Positions 7,666 through 16,346 of a stretch of DNA of 29,938 nucleotides are shown in pieces. Below the pieces are notes generated by a model that saw nothing but the letters and a program-made list of their open reading frames with translations, was not told the origin of the DNA and made no database searches. Both the position numbers and the translations under genes were made by a program. Position 1 is the first letter of the stretch. Each line of letters starts with the position of its first letter. The DNA lies in the IMG/VR virus record IMGVR_UViG_3300027963_002960, positions 1 through 29,938 of that record; one strand, written 5' to 3'. Source of the stretch: a virus.

Positions 7666-8163
7666 ATGGCTGTTTCGTCTGTCGTTAAGAACTTTCGGGA
7701 TGGGGTCCTCTTGGTAGAGGACGGAACCACTCCCACGGCGCTCTCCGTCACGGTGCAGTACGAGGCCGGCGACTTCTCGATCTCGGGGCTCACCCAGAGC
7801 AACACCGAGGCGACGACGTACCTAGACCGCGGCGACCTGGGCTCGGTGCGTAAGACCTCGCGCTCGTTCCCCACGTTCTCCTTCTCGGCGCACATGACGG
7901 ACCTCTCCGACGCGACCGACAAGCAGCTGTGGGATGCCGTGAACAAGACCGGCGCGTTCGCCTCGGCGAACTCCACGGGCGGCACGGCCTCTGACGTGTA
8001 CATGCTGAAGGTGACCCTCACGGTCGAGGGTACGAACTTCGGAGACTCCGCGGATCACACCCTGATCATGACGAACTGCCGCCTCTCCATCGACTTCGCC
8101 GAGGGTGACCCGAACACCTTCACGGTCAACGGCACGGTCTACGGCACCATCACGGCGACCTGA
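7666..8163 (+). CDS. Major tail (tube) protein
   Basis: The 165-aa product would stack as hexameric rings to form the tail tube. It is beta-rich, with strands such as ALSVTVQYEAGDFSISGL and MLKVTLTVEGTNFGDSADHT, a loop-rich centre (residues 50-75), and a closing strand TFTVNGTVYGTITAT. Such sequences, with many Thr, Ser, Gly and Val and no helices except one near residues 85-95, are typical of tube proteins. The start has GGGGGAC before ATG. The gene is followed at once by a hairpin terminator, common after tube genes, and then by the chaperone pair. Confidence 0.85.
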   Translation: MAVSSVVKNFRDGVLLVEDGTTPTALSVTVQYEAGDFSISGLTQSNTEATTYLDRGDLGSVRKTSRSFPTFSFSAHMTDLSDATDKQLWDAVNKTGAFASANSTGGTASDVYMLKVTLTVEGTNFGDSADHTLIMTNCRLSIDFAEGDPNTFTVNGTVYGTITAT

Positions 8164-8166
8164 CCG

Positions 8167-8191
8167 AACCTGTCAGCATCGCTTACAGGTT
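8167..8191 (+). promoter_or_regulatory. Hairpin after the tail-tube gene
   Basis: AACCTGT (8167-8173) pairs with ACAGGTT (8185-8191) around an 11-base loop. It directly precedes the GC-rich terminator and may form a tandem structure with it. Confidence 0.45.
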
Positions 8192-8194
8192 GAC

Positions 8195-8228
8195 GCGCCC
8201 CCCGTGCTACATGGTGCGGGGGGCGTTT
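8195..8228 (+). terminator. Rho-independent terminator after the tail-tube gene
   Basis: CGCCCCCCG (8196-8204) and CGGGGGGCG (8217-8225) form a perfect 9-bp stem, closed by a G-T wobble and followed by TTT. This separates the highly expressed tail-tube gene from the tail chaperone genes. The short T-run suggests partial read-through. Confidence 0.7.
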
Positions 8229-8248
8229 CACGTATGAAGGAGGAAGGA

Positions 8249-8605
8249 ATGGAAGTCAAGCTCGGGAAGTTCGCAGTCACGCTCAAGAAGCCGTCGTCGT
8301 TCATGTCGGCGCGCGAGGTCACGATCGCGGTGGGCGTTAGTGCCCTGCGCGGGCTCGGTGCGGCGCTCGGCGTGTGCTGGTCGGGTAAGCCACTCAAGGC
8401 CACGCTCGCCGGCTGCAAGTACGATACCCTCGCCTACGGAGGCGCTGTCGTTGATGAGCTGGTTGCCCTGGGCGTGACAGAGGCCGAGATCTACACGGCC
8501 GGGAAGGAAGCCCTCGACCTCGTCCTCGAGGCCATCCCGCGCGAGCCCGAGGTCGCGACGCTCGAGGGTTTTACCGATCCGCAGACGGAGCCATCGACGC
8601 CGTAG
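8249..8605 (+). CDS. Tail assembly chaperone, short form
   Basis: This 118-aa protein lies between tail tube and tape measure, the place of the G protein of lambda. It is Ala/Leu/Val-rich and helical, with an N-terminal beta hairpin (MEVKLGKFAVTLKKPSS). ATG 8249 is chosen because AAGGAGG lies at 8237-8243; an ATG at 8234 with the upstream terminator beside it is less likely. Near its end the message contains GGGTTTT (8566-8572) in the correct phase for a -1 frameshift, giving a longer form that covers the gap up to 8799. Both forms would hold the tape measure protein during tail assembly. Confidence 0.85.
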   Translation: MEVKLGKFAVTLKKPSSFMSAREVTIAVGVSALRGLGAALGVCWSGKPLKATLAGCKYDTLAYGGAVVDELVALGVTEAEIYTAGKEALDLVLEAIPREPEVATLEGFTDPQTEPSTP

Positions 8606-8799
8606 CCCTCGAGATCGGGCTCACGTTCTGTGGCGACCCCGACGCGTTCTATGGGTGGACACGCGACCAGCAGGAGCGCGTCCTCGCGTGGTGGCGTGTC
8701 AAGCACACGGCGCCTCCGAAGCCTCAACGCGGGAAGCCGCGCGAAGGTGATAGTATGTCCCCCGAGGCGCGAGCCTTCTGGGGGATAGGTGGCGGGTAA
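8249..8799 (+). CDS. Tail assembly chaperone, -1 frameshift product (about 183 aa)
   Basis: If the ribosome slips back one base at GGGTTTT (8566-8572), the first 108 codons are followed by 75 more, re-reading base 8572, up to TAA 8797-8799. The added part has no start or ribosome site of its own but reads like a real protein: an acidic segment, then FYGWTRDQQERVLAWWRVKH and a basic Pro-rich tail. A Trp-rich, DQQ-like helix is common in the T part of G/GT chaperones. The slip site, phase, place in the genome and the otherwise unexplained 190-base gap support each other. The slip efficiency is unknown. Confidence 0.8.
8566..8572 (+). promoter_or_regulatory. -1 ribosomal frameshift site GGGTTTT
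   Basis: The heptamer GGGTTTT fits X XXY YYZ in the reading frame of the short chaperone (GAG GGT TTT ACC). After a -1 slip the codons pair as GGG and TTT, and reading continues with TAC CGA TCC. Confidence 0.8.
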
Positions 8800-9364
8800 G
8801 CGGATCACGGTCGGTCGAGCGTCCACGTCCATCGGGCCCGAGCTCGAGGCGGCGCTCTACCGCATGATCTCCACGACGTACGCCGAGATCAAGCGCGAGG
8901 TCGAGAGCATCGCGTCGGACGTGACCGACTACGCCCGCGGCGAGTGGTACCAGAACGTCACGCGTCGCACGGGCAAGACGGGCGAGGGCATCGACTACGA
9001 GATGCGGATCACGCCTACGCATCTGAAGGGCGTGGTCTTCTCGCACACGAAGGCGACGTACTACGTCCATCGCCCTGGTCCGTTCTCTCGCCTCGGGCGT
9101 CGCGTGGATGGCGAAGAGTTCTCGACCATCATGCAGCAGTACCGCAACACGGGGACCATCCCCGAGGGCTACACGGTCGAACGGTACACACGCACCCGGC
9201 GTCCTATCGGCGTGTTCCGCATCAACACCGAGAGCGCGCGCCCACGCGACGGGAAGAACGTCTGGAAGATCGTCGTGCTCGACTACGGCAAGCGCCTCGT
9301 GAAGCAGCGCCTCCCAGAGATCGACAAGGCTTTGCAGACCGCAGCGCGACGCGTGGCGGCGTAG
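8789..9364 (+). CDS. Tail-region protein of unknown function, gp10-like in style (191 aa)
   Basis: The 191-aa product starts at GTG 8789 inside the end of the frameshifted chaperone gene, behind a GGGGGA run. It has an N-terminal helix (residues 15-55), then RRTGKTGEGIDYEMRI and a series of strands (THLKGVVFSHTKATYYVHR), and a basic C-terminal helix. The pattern of helix, Thr-Gly motif and strands recalls HK97 gp10-type neck or tail-completion proteins, but the place after the chaperone rather than before the tail terminator is unusual for that family. It overlaps nothing downstream and the tape measure follows after 9 bp. I cannot assign a firm role. Confidence 0.7.
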   Translation: MAGKRITVGRASTSIGPELEAALYRMISTTYAEIKREVESIASDVTDYARGEWYQNVTRRTGKTGEGIDYEMRITPTHLKGVVFSHTKATYYVHRPGPFSRLGRRVDGEEFSTIMQQYRNTGTIPEGYTVERYTRTRRPIGVFRINTESARPRDGKNVWKIVVLDYGKRLVKQRLPEIDKALQTAARRVAA

Positions 9365-9373
9365 GGAGAACCC

Positions 9374-11455
9374 ATGGCTACCGTTGAGCTTTCAGTCGAT
9401 GCCAACCTCTCGGGGCTGCGTCAGCAGCTGGAGAGCATCCCTGGGCTGACCGCGGAGCAGGCGCGGCTCATGACCGCGGAGCTCAACAAGAGCATTCGCG
9501 CGAGCGAGCGTGCTGCGAAGGCTGCGGCCGATGCCAGCAAGCGGGCGATGACTAGCGCCTCTGAGAGCGCTCGTGAGGCAGCTGCGGACGTTGGCAAGGT
9601 CGGAGACCGGTTCGGTACCGTAGGCTCCTCTGCGGGCAAGCTGGCGGGCGCCCTGTCGATGCTGGGGCCGGCGCTCGGCGACAGTGCGCGCAACGTGGCC
9701 GACCTCGCGGACGTGGGCGAGGTGGGCGCGCTGGCGTTCGAGGGCTTCGGGGCGATCCTGCTCCCTCTGACGGCTACGCTTGCGCTCTTCGCTGCGGGGC
9801 TCGCCCCCATCGGGGAGCTCATTCTCGAGGAGCAGCGACGCGCAGAGCAGACGGCCGTCGCTCTGGAGAAGTACGAGGCGGCGACGAAGGCAGCGGACGA
9901 GGCAAACGCGAAGTTCGCGTCTAGCCTCTCCGGCGTCAACGACTATATCCGGATCTCGACCGGCCTCGAAACGATGGCGGCGCAGACCGCTAGGAAGCGA
10001 GGCGAGGCGCTACGCGAGGAAGCCGCGGCGACGACGGCTGCGACGCAGGAGCAGATCGCACGCGCTGACGCCATCCTCGCGCTGCGTCAGGCAGAGCAGA
10101 CGGCTATCGCGAACCACATCCTCCTCGGGAAGGCGACCGACGAGGAGCGCGCGAAGCTGGCCCAGCTGGGGCCCGAGATCGAAGCCATCACGACCGCGCA
10201 GGCACAGCGCCGTGCGCGTCTGGTCGAGGTCAACGCAACGACCGAGGATAGCATCGAGTTCATGCGCCTCGAGGCCGAGGCTATCGACCAGGTAGCCCGC
10301 AACGACAAGCGCCGTGCAGCGGCGAAGGATGCGTCAGCAGCCGCCGCGCGCGCGCATGCTGAGGCTCTGGCCGTCGAGGCTGCACAGCAGCGCGAGCTCG
10401 ACGTGGTGCTCTCGAAGGCGCGCAGCATCATCGACTCGCAGCTCGACCAGACCGGGCGCATCTTCCAGCAGCAGCGCGAGCTACGCGCCGAGCTCGAGAA
10501 GCACCCAGAGGCCTTCGGCACGGTGACGGCGGCTATCGCTGTGCTCGACAAGCAGCTCGAGGCGCTGGACGACCAGGAGATCGACGCCTACCTCAAGCGG
10601 CAGGCAGAGGCGGCGAAGGAGCTACAAAGCGCGTTTGAGGCGCTCATCCCGCCCGAGGTCCCCACGCGTCAAGAGCAGTTCGCCACGCTGACCGAACAGG
10701 TCACGCAGGCGATGCGCGATGGGACGATCACCTTCGATGAGTACCGGGCGAAGCTCGAGCAGATCAAGGAGGCGCAGGAGGAGACGTTCAACGTCGAGGA
10801 CGTGGCGTCATTCTTCTCGGGTGTGCAGAGCTACGCCAACGACCTGTACGGCAACCTCCAGCAGGTGAGCGACTTCTTCACCGAGCAGGCAAACAGCAAG
10901 GTCGAGGAGGCTATCGCAGCCCGTAAGCGCCTCGGGAAGGACGCGACCGAGGAAGAGCGCCGGCAGGCTAAGGAGCGCGTCGAGGATGCGAAGGAAGCAG
11001 CGCGTAAGGCGTTCGAGGTGAACAAGGCGCTCCAGATCGCACAGGTCGTCGTCAACACGGCGGCAGCTGTCGCGCAGGCTCTGGCATCTGCGCCTCCTCC
11101 GTTCAACGCGCTAGCCGCAGCGGGTGCAGCCGCAGCCGGCGCCGTCCAGCTTGCGACGGTGCAGAGCACCGAGCCCAAGTTCCACAAGGGCGGGCTCATC
11201 GGCCAGCCTGACGAGAGCATGGCGATTGTTCGGAGCGGGGAGGCGGTCCTCAACCCGATGGGCCGCACAATGCTCGGCGACGACGCGATCCGTCAGGCGA
11301 ACGCCGGGATCAGCGGCGGGCATGGCGGCGGGCACGCGGTGCAGATCGTCTACAAGCACAAGTCTTTCGACTACTTCGTGCGCGATCATCTGCGAACGAA
11401 CGCGACCCTTCCTCGTGCGTTAAACGCAGGACGTAGGCTCGGACAGAGGGGGTAA
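9374..11455 (+). CDS. Tape measure protein
   Basis: The 693-aa product sets tail length and probably passes into the cell envelope on DNA entry. It shows long Ala/Glu/Arg/Gln-rich coiled-coil regions (residues about 25-75, 155-440, 480-560), a hydrophobic block at about 115-150 (AFEGFGAILLPLTATLALFAAGL), a second Ala-rich hydrophobic block near 560-600, and a Gly-rich C-terminal part with KFHKGGLIGQPDES and RSGEAVLNPMGRTML. That last motif is typical of tape measure C-termini. By the rule of about 0.15 nm per residue, the tail would be roughly 100 nm long; this is an estimate. It follows the chaperone region, as expected. Confidence 0.92.
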   Translation: MATVELSVDANLSGLRQQLESIPGLTAEQARLMTAELNKSIRASERAAKAAADASKRAMTSASESAREAAADVGKVGDRFGTVGSSAGKLAGALSMLGPALGDSARNVADLADVGEVGALAFEGFGAILLPLTATLALFAAGLAPIGELILEEQRRAEQTAVALEKYEAATKAADEANAKFASSLSGVNDYIRISTGLETMAAQTARKRGEALREEAAATTAATQEQIARADAILALRQAEQTAIANHILLGKATDEERAKLAQLGPEIEAITTAQAQRRARLVEVNATTEDSIEFMRLEAEAIDQVARNDKRRAAAKDASAAAARAHAEALAVEAAQQRELDVVLSKARSIIDSQLDQTGRIFQQQRELRAELEKHPEAFGTVTAAIAVLDKQLEALDDQEIDAYLKRQAEAAKELQSAFEALIPPEVPTRQEQFATLTEQVTQAMRDGTITFDEYRAKLEQIKEAQEETFNVEDVASFFSGVQSYANDLYGNLQQVSDFFTEQANSKVEEAIAARKRLGKDATEEERRQAKERVEDAKEAARKAFEVNKALQIAQVVVNTAAAVAQALASAPPPFNALAAAGAAAAGAVQLATVQSTEPKFHKGGLIGQPDESMAIVRSGEAVLNPMGRTMLGDDAIRQANAGISGGHGGGHAVQIVYKHKSFDYFVRDHLRTNATLPRALNAGRRLGQRG

Positions 11456-11457
11456 CG

Positions 11458-14400
11458 ATGGGCAGCGCGGTCACGGTCAACGCTCTCCGCGGCATCCTCG
11501 TTCACGACGAGCGCATCAACGCGTCGTCATTCTCTACGTCGCTCTCGACGTACTCCGAGGCGGGCGCGCATCCTGGCGTACCGGTGCCGACGAGCGCCTC
11601 GTCAATGGTCCTCGAGTCGAGCGGCGAGATGTCGAGCGGCACGGTCACGATCCGCACGGTGCGAGCGGGTGGCGTATCCTCCTCGCCCGATGGTGAGATC
11701 GAGCCGGGCGCCTTCGCGCTGCGGACAAACGGCACCGATTGGCTCGGCTGGAATGGTCCGCTCGTGTTCGCCGGGTGGAGCCCGCTCCACACGTTTGCGT
11801 CGGGTGGCGCTGCCAATCAATACGGGAACCTGCACACGATCCACACCGACGACGGGACGATGCTCACCGCGGCGCAGCGGTTCACGTCTGCCGGCGCTAT
11901 CCGCTCGCTCGTGGTGCTCCGCACGGTAGGGACCACGACGACAACGATCGTCATCGACGCCCAGGCGATTGGCCTTGTGGCGTACTGCCCGACGCTCGTG
12001 CGTCTGCCCGAGGGGCGCTTGCTCCTTCTGTCCACGAAGACCGTTGCAGCGGGGCAGTACACGATCCGCGCGTGGGTCAGCACCGACGACGGCGCCACCT
12101 GGACGAAGAGCGCCGACAGCACGATCCGTGACGAGCTCGATGGGACCGCGACACCGCCTCGTCGTCTGCGGGCGGCGTACTCGGCGGGTCAGGTCCTTAT
12201 GGTGCTAGCCTTCCGCGACACGACGGCGACCGTTGCGGACTCGTTCCGGCAATACGCATCGTCCGACGAGGGCGCGTCGTTTGCGCTCGTGCAAGCGGTC
12301 GACAACACGACCGCAGCCAACGACTACACGGGCGGCGTGCATGACCTCGTCGTGACGCCATCCGGGTCATTCGTCGCCGTCTTCTGCGCAAGCTCCCGCA
12401 CGACCTACGGCGCCAACTCGGCCGTGCTCTACAAGGTGCTACCCTCGGCGTGGGTCGCGTGGCAGACGGTGGTCACCACGACGCTCTCGGCGCTCTCGGC
12501 GCCCTCAGCAAACCTGACCGTAGGTGGGCAGCTCTCGGCCTCGACTGAACTCTGCGCCACGCGCGACGATGACGGGACCGTGTACGTCCTCGCGGTCGAC
12601 TTCGTCACGAACCAGCAGACCCAGATCGCGCGCAGCACGACGGAGATCTTCACGACATGGACCGAGGTCGGCTTTCAGAGCGCCACGGTCCCCAACGTGC
12701 CGCTCTTCGCCGGCACCGGGAACGAGTGGGTCGGCGGCACGGTGAGTGCGTACAACGGCACGCTCCGTCTCGTGTCGCAGTGGGACTCGGCGACGTGGCC
12801 GGGTCAGATCGGATGCACGGCGATCGCGGGGTACACGACGGCGGGTATGCCGTGGTCCCCGGCAAGCGAGGCGCGCAGCGATAGCCTGCTCGGGTCGCGT
12901 CTGACGTGGCTGCCCTATTGGCTGCCGGACTCGGCCGGGTGGACGCTGGCGACTGCCGGTATCCCTGTGGTGTCGCTGAATGCTGGCGGGTACCTCAACC
13001 TGCAGGTGCCCGGTGCGGCGGTCAACACGTACACGCAGGCGGGCCCTGCGCTCTCCGCGAACCACACGGTGGCGGCGTTCGCCGAGTGGGCTGCAATCAC
13101 GCAGCGGAGCGAGCTGCGCCTCGCCTCGAGCAACGGGACGAATACCTACGGCTTCCGCGTGCGCTACTCGGGCACGACCGTTGACGTGCTCGACAGCAAC
13201 GGCGGCGCGACCCTTGCCACGACGACGGTCACGGCGAGCACGACGATTCACGTGCGCGCCTTCCTCGAGAACAACGGCGCGGCCGGGTGTAACGCCGTCG
13301 TATACCTGTCGACCTCTGCCGGCGGGCTCGCCACGTTGCGCCCCGCGACGCGCATCTGCAACGTGTCGACGGTGTCCGATGCCGGTGTCACGGCCGCGGC
13401 AACATCGATCACCTGGGGACACTTCAACCAGGCCAACGCGTCCGAGTCGAACTGGTACGGCGTAGGCTGGCAGGCCGTGGCCGGCGTCTCATCGGTCTAC
13501 AATCTCACGCTCCCCACCGATCTGCCGGGTCGCCCCTTCTCGGCGTACCCGCAGCTGCTGGCCTTTGGGATGTCGGCACGCGCGGTGGCTGGCCCGACGC
13601 TCGTTGGCGACGAGTGGACGATCACGCCGCGACACGACTACGCCGTGGAGAATGTCCTGGCGAGCGTGGCTCCCTCGCCGCGTCAGACGTGGCGCTCGAC
13701 CGACGCGACGCAGCAGATCCTTACGTGGGTGATCGAAACCGGCGCGGGTGCGGTGACGCCCATGCGCGGTCCTCTCGGCGCCCTCTACCTCGGCGGGTGC
13801 AACTTCCGCACGGCGACCCTCGAAGGGCGCAACGGTGCCGGTACGTTCGTGGCCATCGGCACGATCGACATGAGCGCCTCTAGCGCACCGCTGCGGTGGA
13901 CACGTGCTGGCACGATGATCGAGCCTGACACGACGGCCGCGACCTCGGCCGGCTACTTCTGGCCGCACGGCATCCTTCGAGGTGCTCGCTTCGTACCCGA
14001 CACGACCGCTGCGGCTGGCCTCACAGCGAAGGCCATCTCCTCGAGCAGCGAAGGCGGGTGGACCAACCTCGCAGGTCGCAAGCTGCGCCTCGAGATCGCA
14101 AACACCTCGGGCATCGGCGCAAGCGGGACCACCGGCGCCATCGTTCACCGCAGCGGGATCCTCGTGTGGAACAATGACCCGCGGTACAACGCGTACCGGC
14201 TCACGATCCCGACACAGCACACGGTCGAGAGCTACTTCGAGATCGGCACGCTCGCCCTAGGGCACGTGATGGCGTTCGGTCGGCGCTACAGCTGGGGCCG
14301 CACGATGCAGACAGCGGCGAACACGGCGCTAACGACGGGGCGCTCGGGTGCTCGTCGAGCGCAGAACTTCGGGCCGGCTCGCCGGTCGGTTGAGTTTGGG

Positions 14401-14757
14401 TGGACGGATGGCACCGACGTGTCGGCAGTGCGGACAGGGACGCCGGCCGACTACGTGAACGCCGCGGCCTCGGGTGGTGGAGAGGCCGCGGCGACCTGGT
14501 ACGATGCGCCGCTCTCGATGGATGGTCTGGTTCGCGAGCTCTACGGCAGCGCGACCCCGGTGGTGTACCTGCCGTGGATCGAGCGAAAGGCTCTCGGCAC
14601 GGTCTACCAAGCGAGCCACCCGGATCTGATGCTCTTCGGGCGCATCGTCTCCGACGTGAGCATTGAGACGGTGCAAGGCGAGGAGTGGCTCTCCAGCGAC
14701 GGGGCTACCGGCGAAGTCGTGCGGACCTCGTCGATCCGACTCGAGGAGGAACTGTGA
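11458..14757 (+). CDS. Large tail tip/fibre protein with Asp-box (BNR) beta-propeller repeats (1099 aa)
   Basis: This is the largest gene. The 1099-aa product is beta-rich with almost no Lys. Residues 208-215 (STDDGATW) match the Asp-box SxDxGxTW, and 268-275 (SSDEGASF) is a second copy; a degenerate third may lie near 375-390. Such boxes mark sialidase-like beta-propellers, so residues about 100-450 probably form a propeller that binds or cuts a glycan. The rest is Thr/Ser/Gly-rich with several jelly-roll-like stretches and a C-terminal region (850-1099) that resembles tail-tip structural proteins. It starts behind GAGGGGG, three bases after the tape measure stop region, and overlaps the next gene by 4 nt. 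Enzymatic activity is not shown. Confidence 0.75.
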   Translation: MGSAVTVNALRGILVHDERINASSFSTSLSTYSEAGAHPGVPVPTSASSMVLESSGEMSSGTVTIRTVRAGGVSSSPDGEIEPGAFALRTNGTDWLGWNGPLVFAGWSPLHTFASGGAANQYGNLHTIHTDDGTMLTAAQRFTSAGAIRSLVVLRTVGTTTTTIVIDAQAIGLVAYCPTLVRLPEGRLLLLSTKTVAAGQYTIRAWVSTDDGATWTKSADSTIRDELDGTATPPRRLRAAYSAGQVLMVLAFRDTTATVADSFRQYASSDEGASFALVQAVDNTTAANDYTGGVHDLVVTPSGSFVAVFCASSRTTYGANSAVLYKVLPSAWVAWQTVVTTTLSALSAPSANLTVGGQLSASTELCATRDDDGTVYVLAVDFVTNQQTQIARSTTEIFTTWTEVGFQSATVPNVPLFAGTGNEWVGGTVSAYNGTLRLVSQWDSATWPGQIGCTAIAGYTTAGMPWSPASEARSDSLLGSRLTWLPYWLPDSAGWTLATAGIPVVSLNAGGYLNLQVPGAAVNTYTQAGPALSANHTVAAFAEWAAITQRSELRLASSNGTNTYGFRVRYSGTTVDVLDSNGGATLATTTVTASTTIHVRAFLENNGAAGCNAVVYLSTSAGGLATLRPATRICNVSTVSDAGVTAAATSITWGHFNQANASESNWYGVGWQAVAGVSSVYNLTLPTDLPGRPFSAYPQLLAFGMSARAVAGPTLVGDEWTITPRHDYAVENVLASVAPSPRQTWRSTDATQQILTWVIETGAGAVTPMRGPLGALYLGGCNFRTATLEGRNGAGTFVAIGTIDMSASSAPLRWTRAGTMIEPDTTAATSAGYFWPHGILRGARFVPDTTAAAGLTAKAISSSSEGGWTNLAGRKLRLEIANTSGIGASGTTGAIVHRSGILVWNNDPRYNAYRLTIPTQHTVESYFEIGTLALGHVMAFGRRYSWGRTMQTAANTALTTGRSGARRAQNFGPARRSVEFGWTDGTDVSAVRTGTPADYVNAAASGGGEAAATWYDAPLSMDGLVRELYGSATPVVYLPWIERKALGTVYQASHPDLMLFGRIVSDVSIETVQGEEWLSSDGATGEVVRTSSIRLEEEL

Positions 14758-16346
14758 CCGACCGGTGGACCGAGGCGCAGCTCCGCGGGGACCTCTATTG
14801 GGTGCTCTCGATCACGTGGGCAGGCGGCACGTTCCACCTGTCGACTGATGGGCTCTACATCGTAGACGGGGCCGGCAGCGTCACGACGACGCCCGATCTC
14901 ATCGACGCGCCGCAGGTCGAGGAAGCCCTCGAGATTTGGAGCGTTGAGAGCCCGCGCCTCTCGGTGCCGCTCTCGTTCATCCTACCGCTCGACGTGCCCG
15001 GCCTGATCGCCCAAGGCCACGCCCTCGACGGGGCCGTGGGCGAGCTCTCGCAGTGGGCGGCGGGTACCGAGTGGGACGAGCGTCGCGTAATCGTGCGTGG
15101 AAAGCTGGTCGACCCGGAGTACGGCGCCGAGTGGGAGCCCGTGACCTGCAGTCTCGAGGAGATGGTCGCCGACGATCAGACGACGCTCCCTCTCGAACCC
15201 ATCACGATCGCGTCGTGGCTGGCCGAGGCTGTGAGCGGGAACCCGGCAGCGACGGCGGGTGACGCTGGCGTGATCGTGCCGATGGTGTGGGGCACACCTG
15301 GGGATGGCGTGTCCGCGGGAAGCCCGGCGCCGATCATCGGCACGGTCGGAAGTCTGGTCTACCTCGCGGTCGCGTGTCACTACGTCGAGGCGTTCTCGGT
15401 CGACATCATCGACAGCGCCGGCACCACGGAGACGTTCGTGGTGTACTACGAGGACGTTCGCGAGTACTTCGGCGTCACGCGCGGGATCCCCGTCGTGGCG
15501 TGGGTCGTGGTCGACACGAGCACGTCGTCGCTTGTGCTGACGGATGATCTGTTCGTCATCTGGAACAACGGCGCGGCCCTCGTCGACGAGAGCGCGCAGG
15601 CCATCCGTGGCGCTGGCGACCTGATCGCCCACGTGCTTCGGCGCTCGGCGCTTCGGGTCGATTGGTCGCGGGTCGACGGGGCCCGCACCGGGCTCAATCA
15701 ATACGCGACCTCGGGGTACATCGACGAACCCGTGGCCCTCGGCGAGTACATGACCGAGGTCCTCGCGACGGTCTTCCCCTTTGCCATGTCGGCAGGCCCC
15801 GGCGGCGTTTACCCGTACCTGTGGCCGGTCTACCCTGACGCGACGCAGGCCCTCGCCGCGCTATCCACCGACGTGGACCCGAGCCTCGAGCGAGTGGGGC
15901 GCATCAGCTACGAGGGCTCCGACGAGGTCGCCACCTACGTGGAGCTCCGCTATACGTGGGACCCGCAGACCGGCGGCTACCGGTCCTTCAGGCGCATCAC
16001 GGGAGAGGTCCATGTTGCCGACCCCTTCCGCGTCGCGATCAAGCAGCTCATCGCTCCCGTCTCTCGGTACGGTCTACGGCGCAAGGTGGTCGAGACGACG
16101 GTCGTGCATGACGCCATCACGGCAACGAAGGTCCTCGTCGCACAGGCCGCGCGCTACGGGCAGCCGTCCCGCATGGTGCAGTACGTCGCGCCTCAGCGAT
16201 ACGGGTGGCTACGCCGTGGGGACCTTGTGACGTTGACCGACATGGAGATCGCCGCGCAAGATCAGATGATGATGATCGAGGGCGTCACCTGGGGCGAGGA
16301 CGGCACGGTGACGTTCACGCTGCGATACATCGAGGCGGGGGCCTAA
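14754..16346 (+). CDS. Putative tail hub / minor tail protein (530 aa)
   Basis: The 530-aa product starts at GTG 14754 (GTGA overlap) with GGAGGA a few bases upstream. It is acidic and beta-rich. The N-terminal part carries TWAGGTFHLSTDGLYI; the last 60 residues read RRGDLVTLTDMEI followed by MMIEGVTWGEDGTVTFTL, a pattern typical of the final beta-barrel of siphovirus hub or tail-associated proteins in which a ring at the tail end holds the fibres. Position between the large tip protein and the fibre genes agrees. Assignment is by pattern and context; no catalytic motif is visible. Confidence 0.6.
   Translation: MTDRWTEAQLRGDLYWVLSITWAGGTFHLSTDGLYIVDGAGSVTTTPDLIDAPQVEEALEIWSVESPRLSVPLSFILPLDVPGLIAQGHALDGAVGELSQWAAGTEWDERRVIVRGKLVDPEYGAEWEPVTCSLEEMVADDQTTLPLEPITIASWLAEAVSGNPAATAGDAGVIVPMVWGTPGDGVSAGSPAPIIGTVGSLVYLAVACHYVEAFSVDIIDSAGTTETFVVYYEDVREYFGVTRGIPVVAWVVVDTSTSSLVLTDDLFVIWNNGAALVDESAQAIRGAGDLIAHVLRRSALRVDWSRVDGARTGLNQYATSGYIDEPVALGEYMTEVLATVFPFAMSAGPGGVYPYLWPVYPDATQALAALSTDVDPSLERVGRISYEGSDEVATYVELRYTWDPQTGGYRSFRRITGEVHVADPFRVAIKQLIAPVSRYGLRRKVVETTVVHDAITATKVLVAQAARYGQPSRMVQYVAPQRYGWLRRGDLVTLTDMEIAAQDQMMMIEGVTWGEDGTVTFTLRYIEAGA

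Noticed and set aside
8105-8248. Longer N-terminus for the tail chaperone
   Set aside because: It would run through the tail-tube gene and the terminator hairpin. The ATG at 8249 has a full ribosome site.
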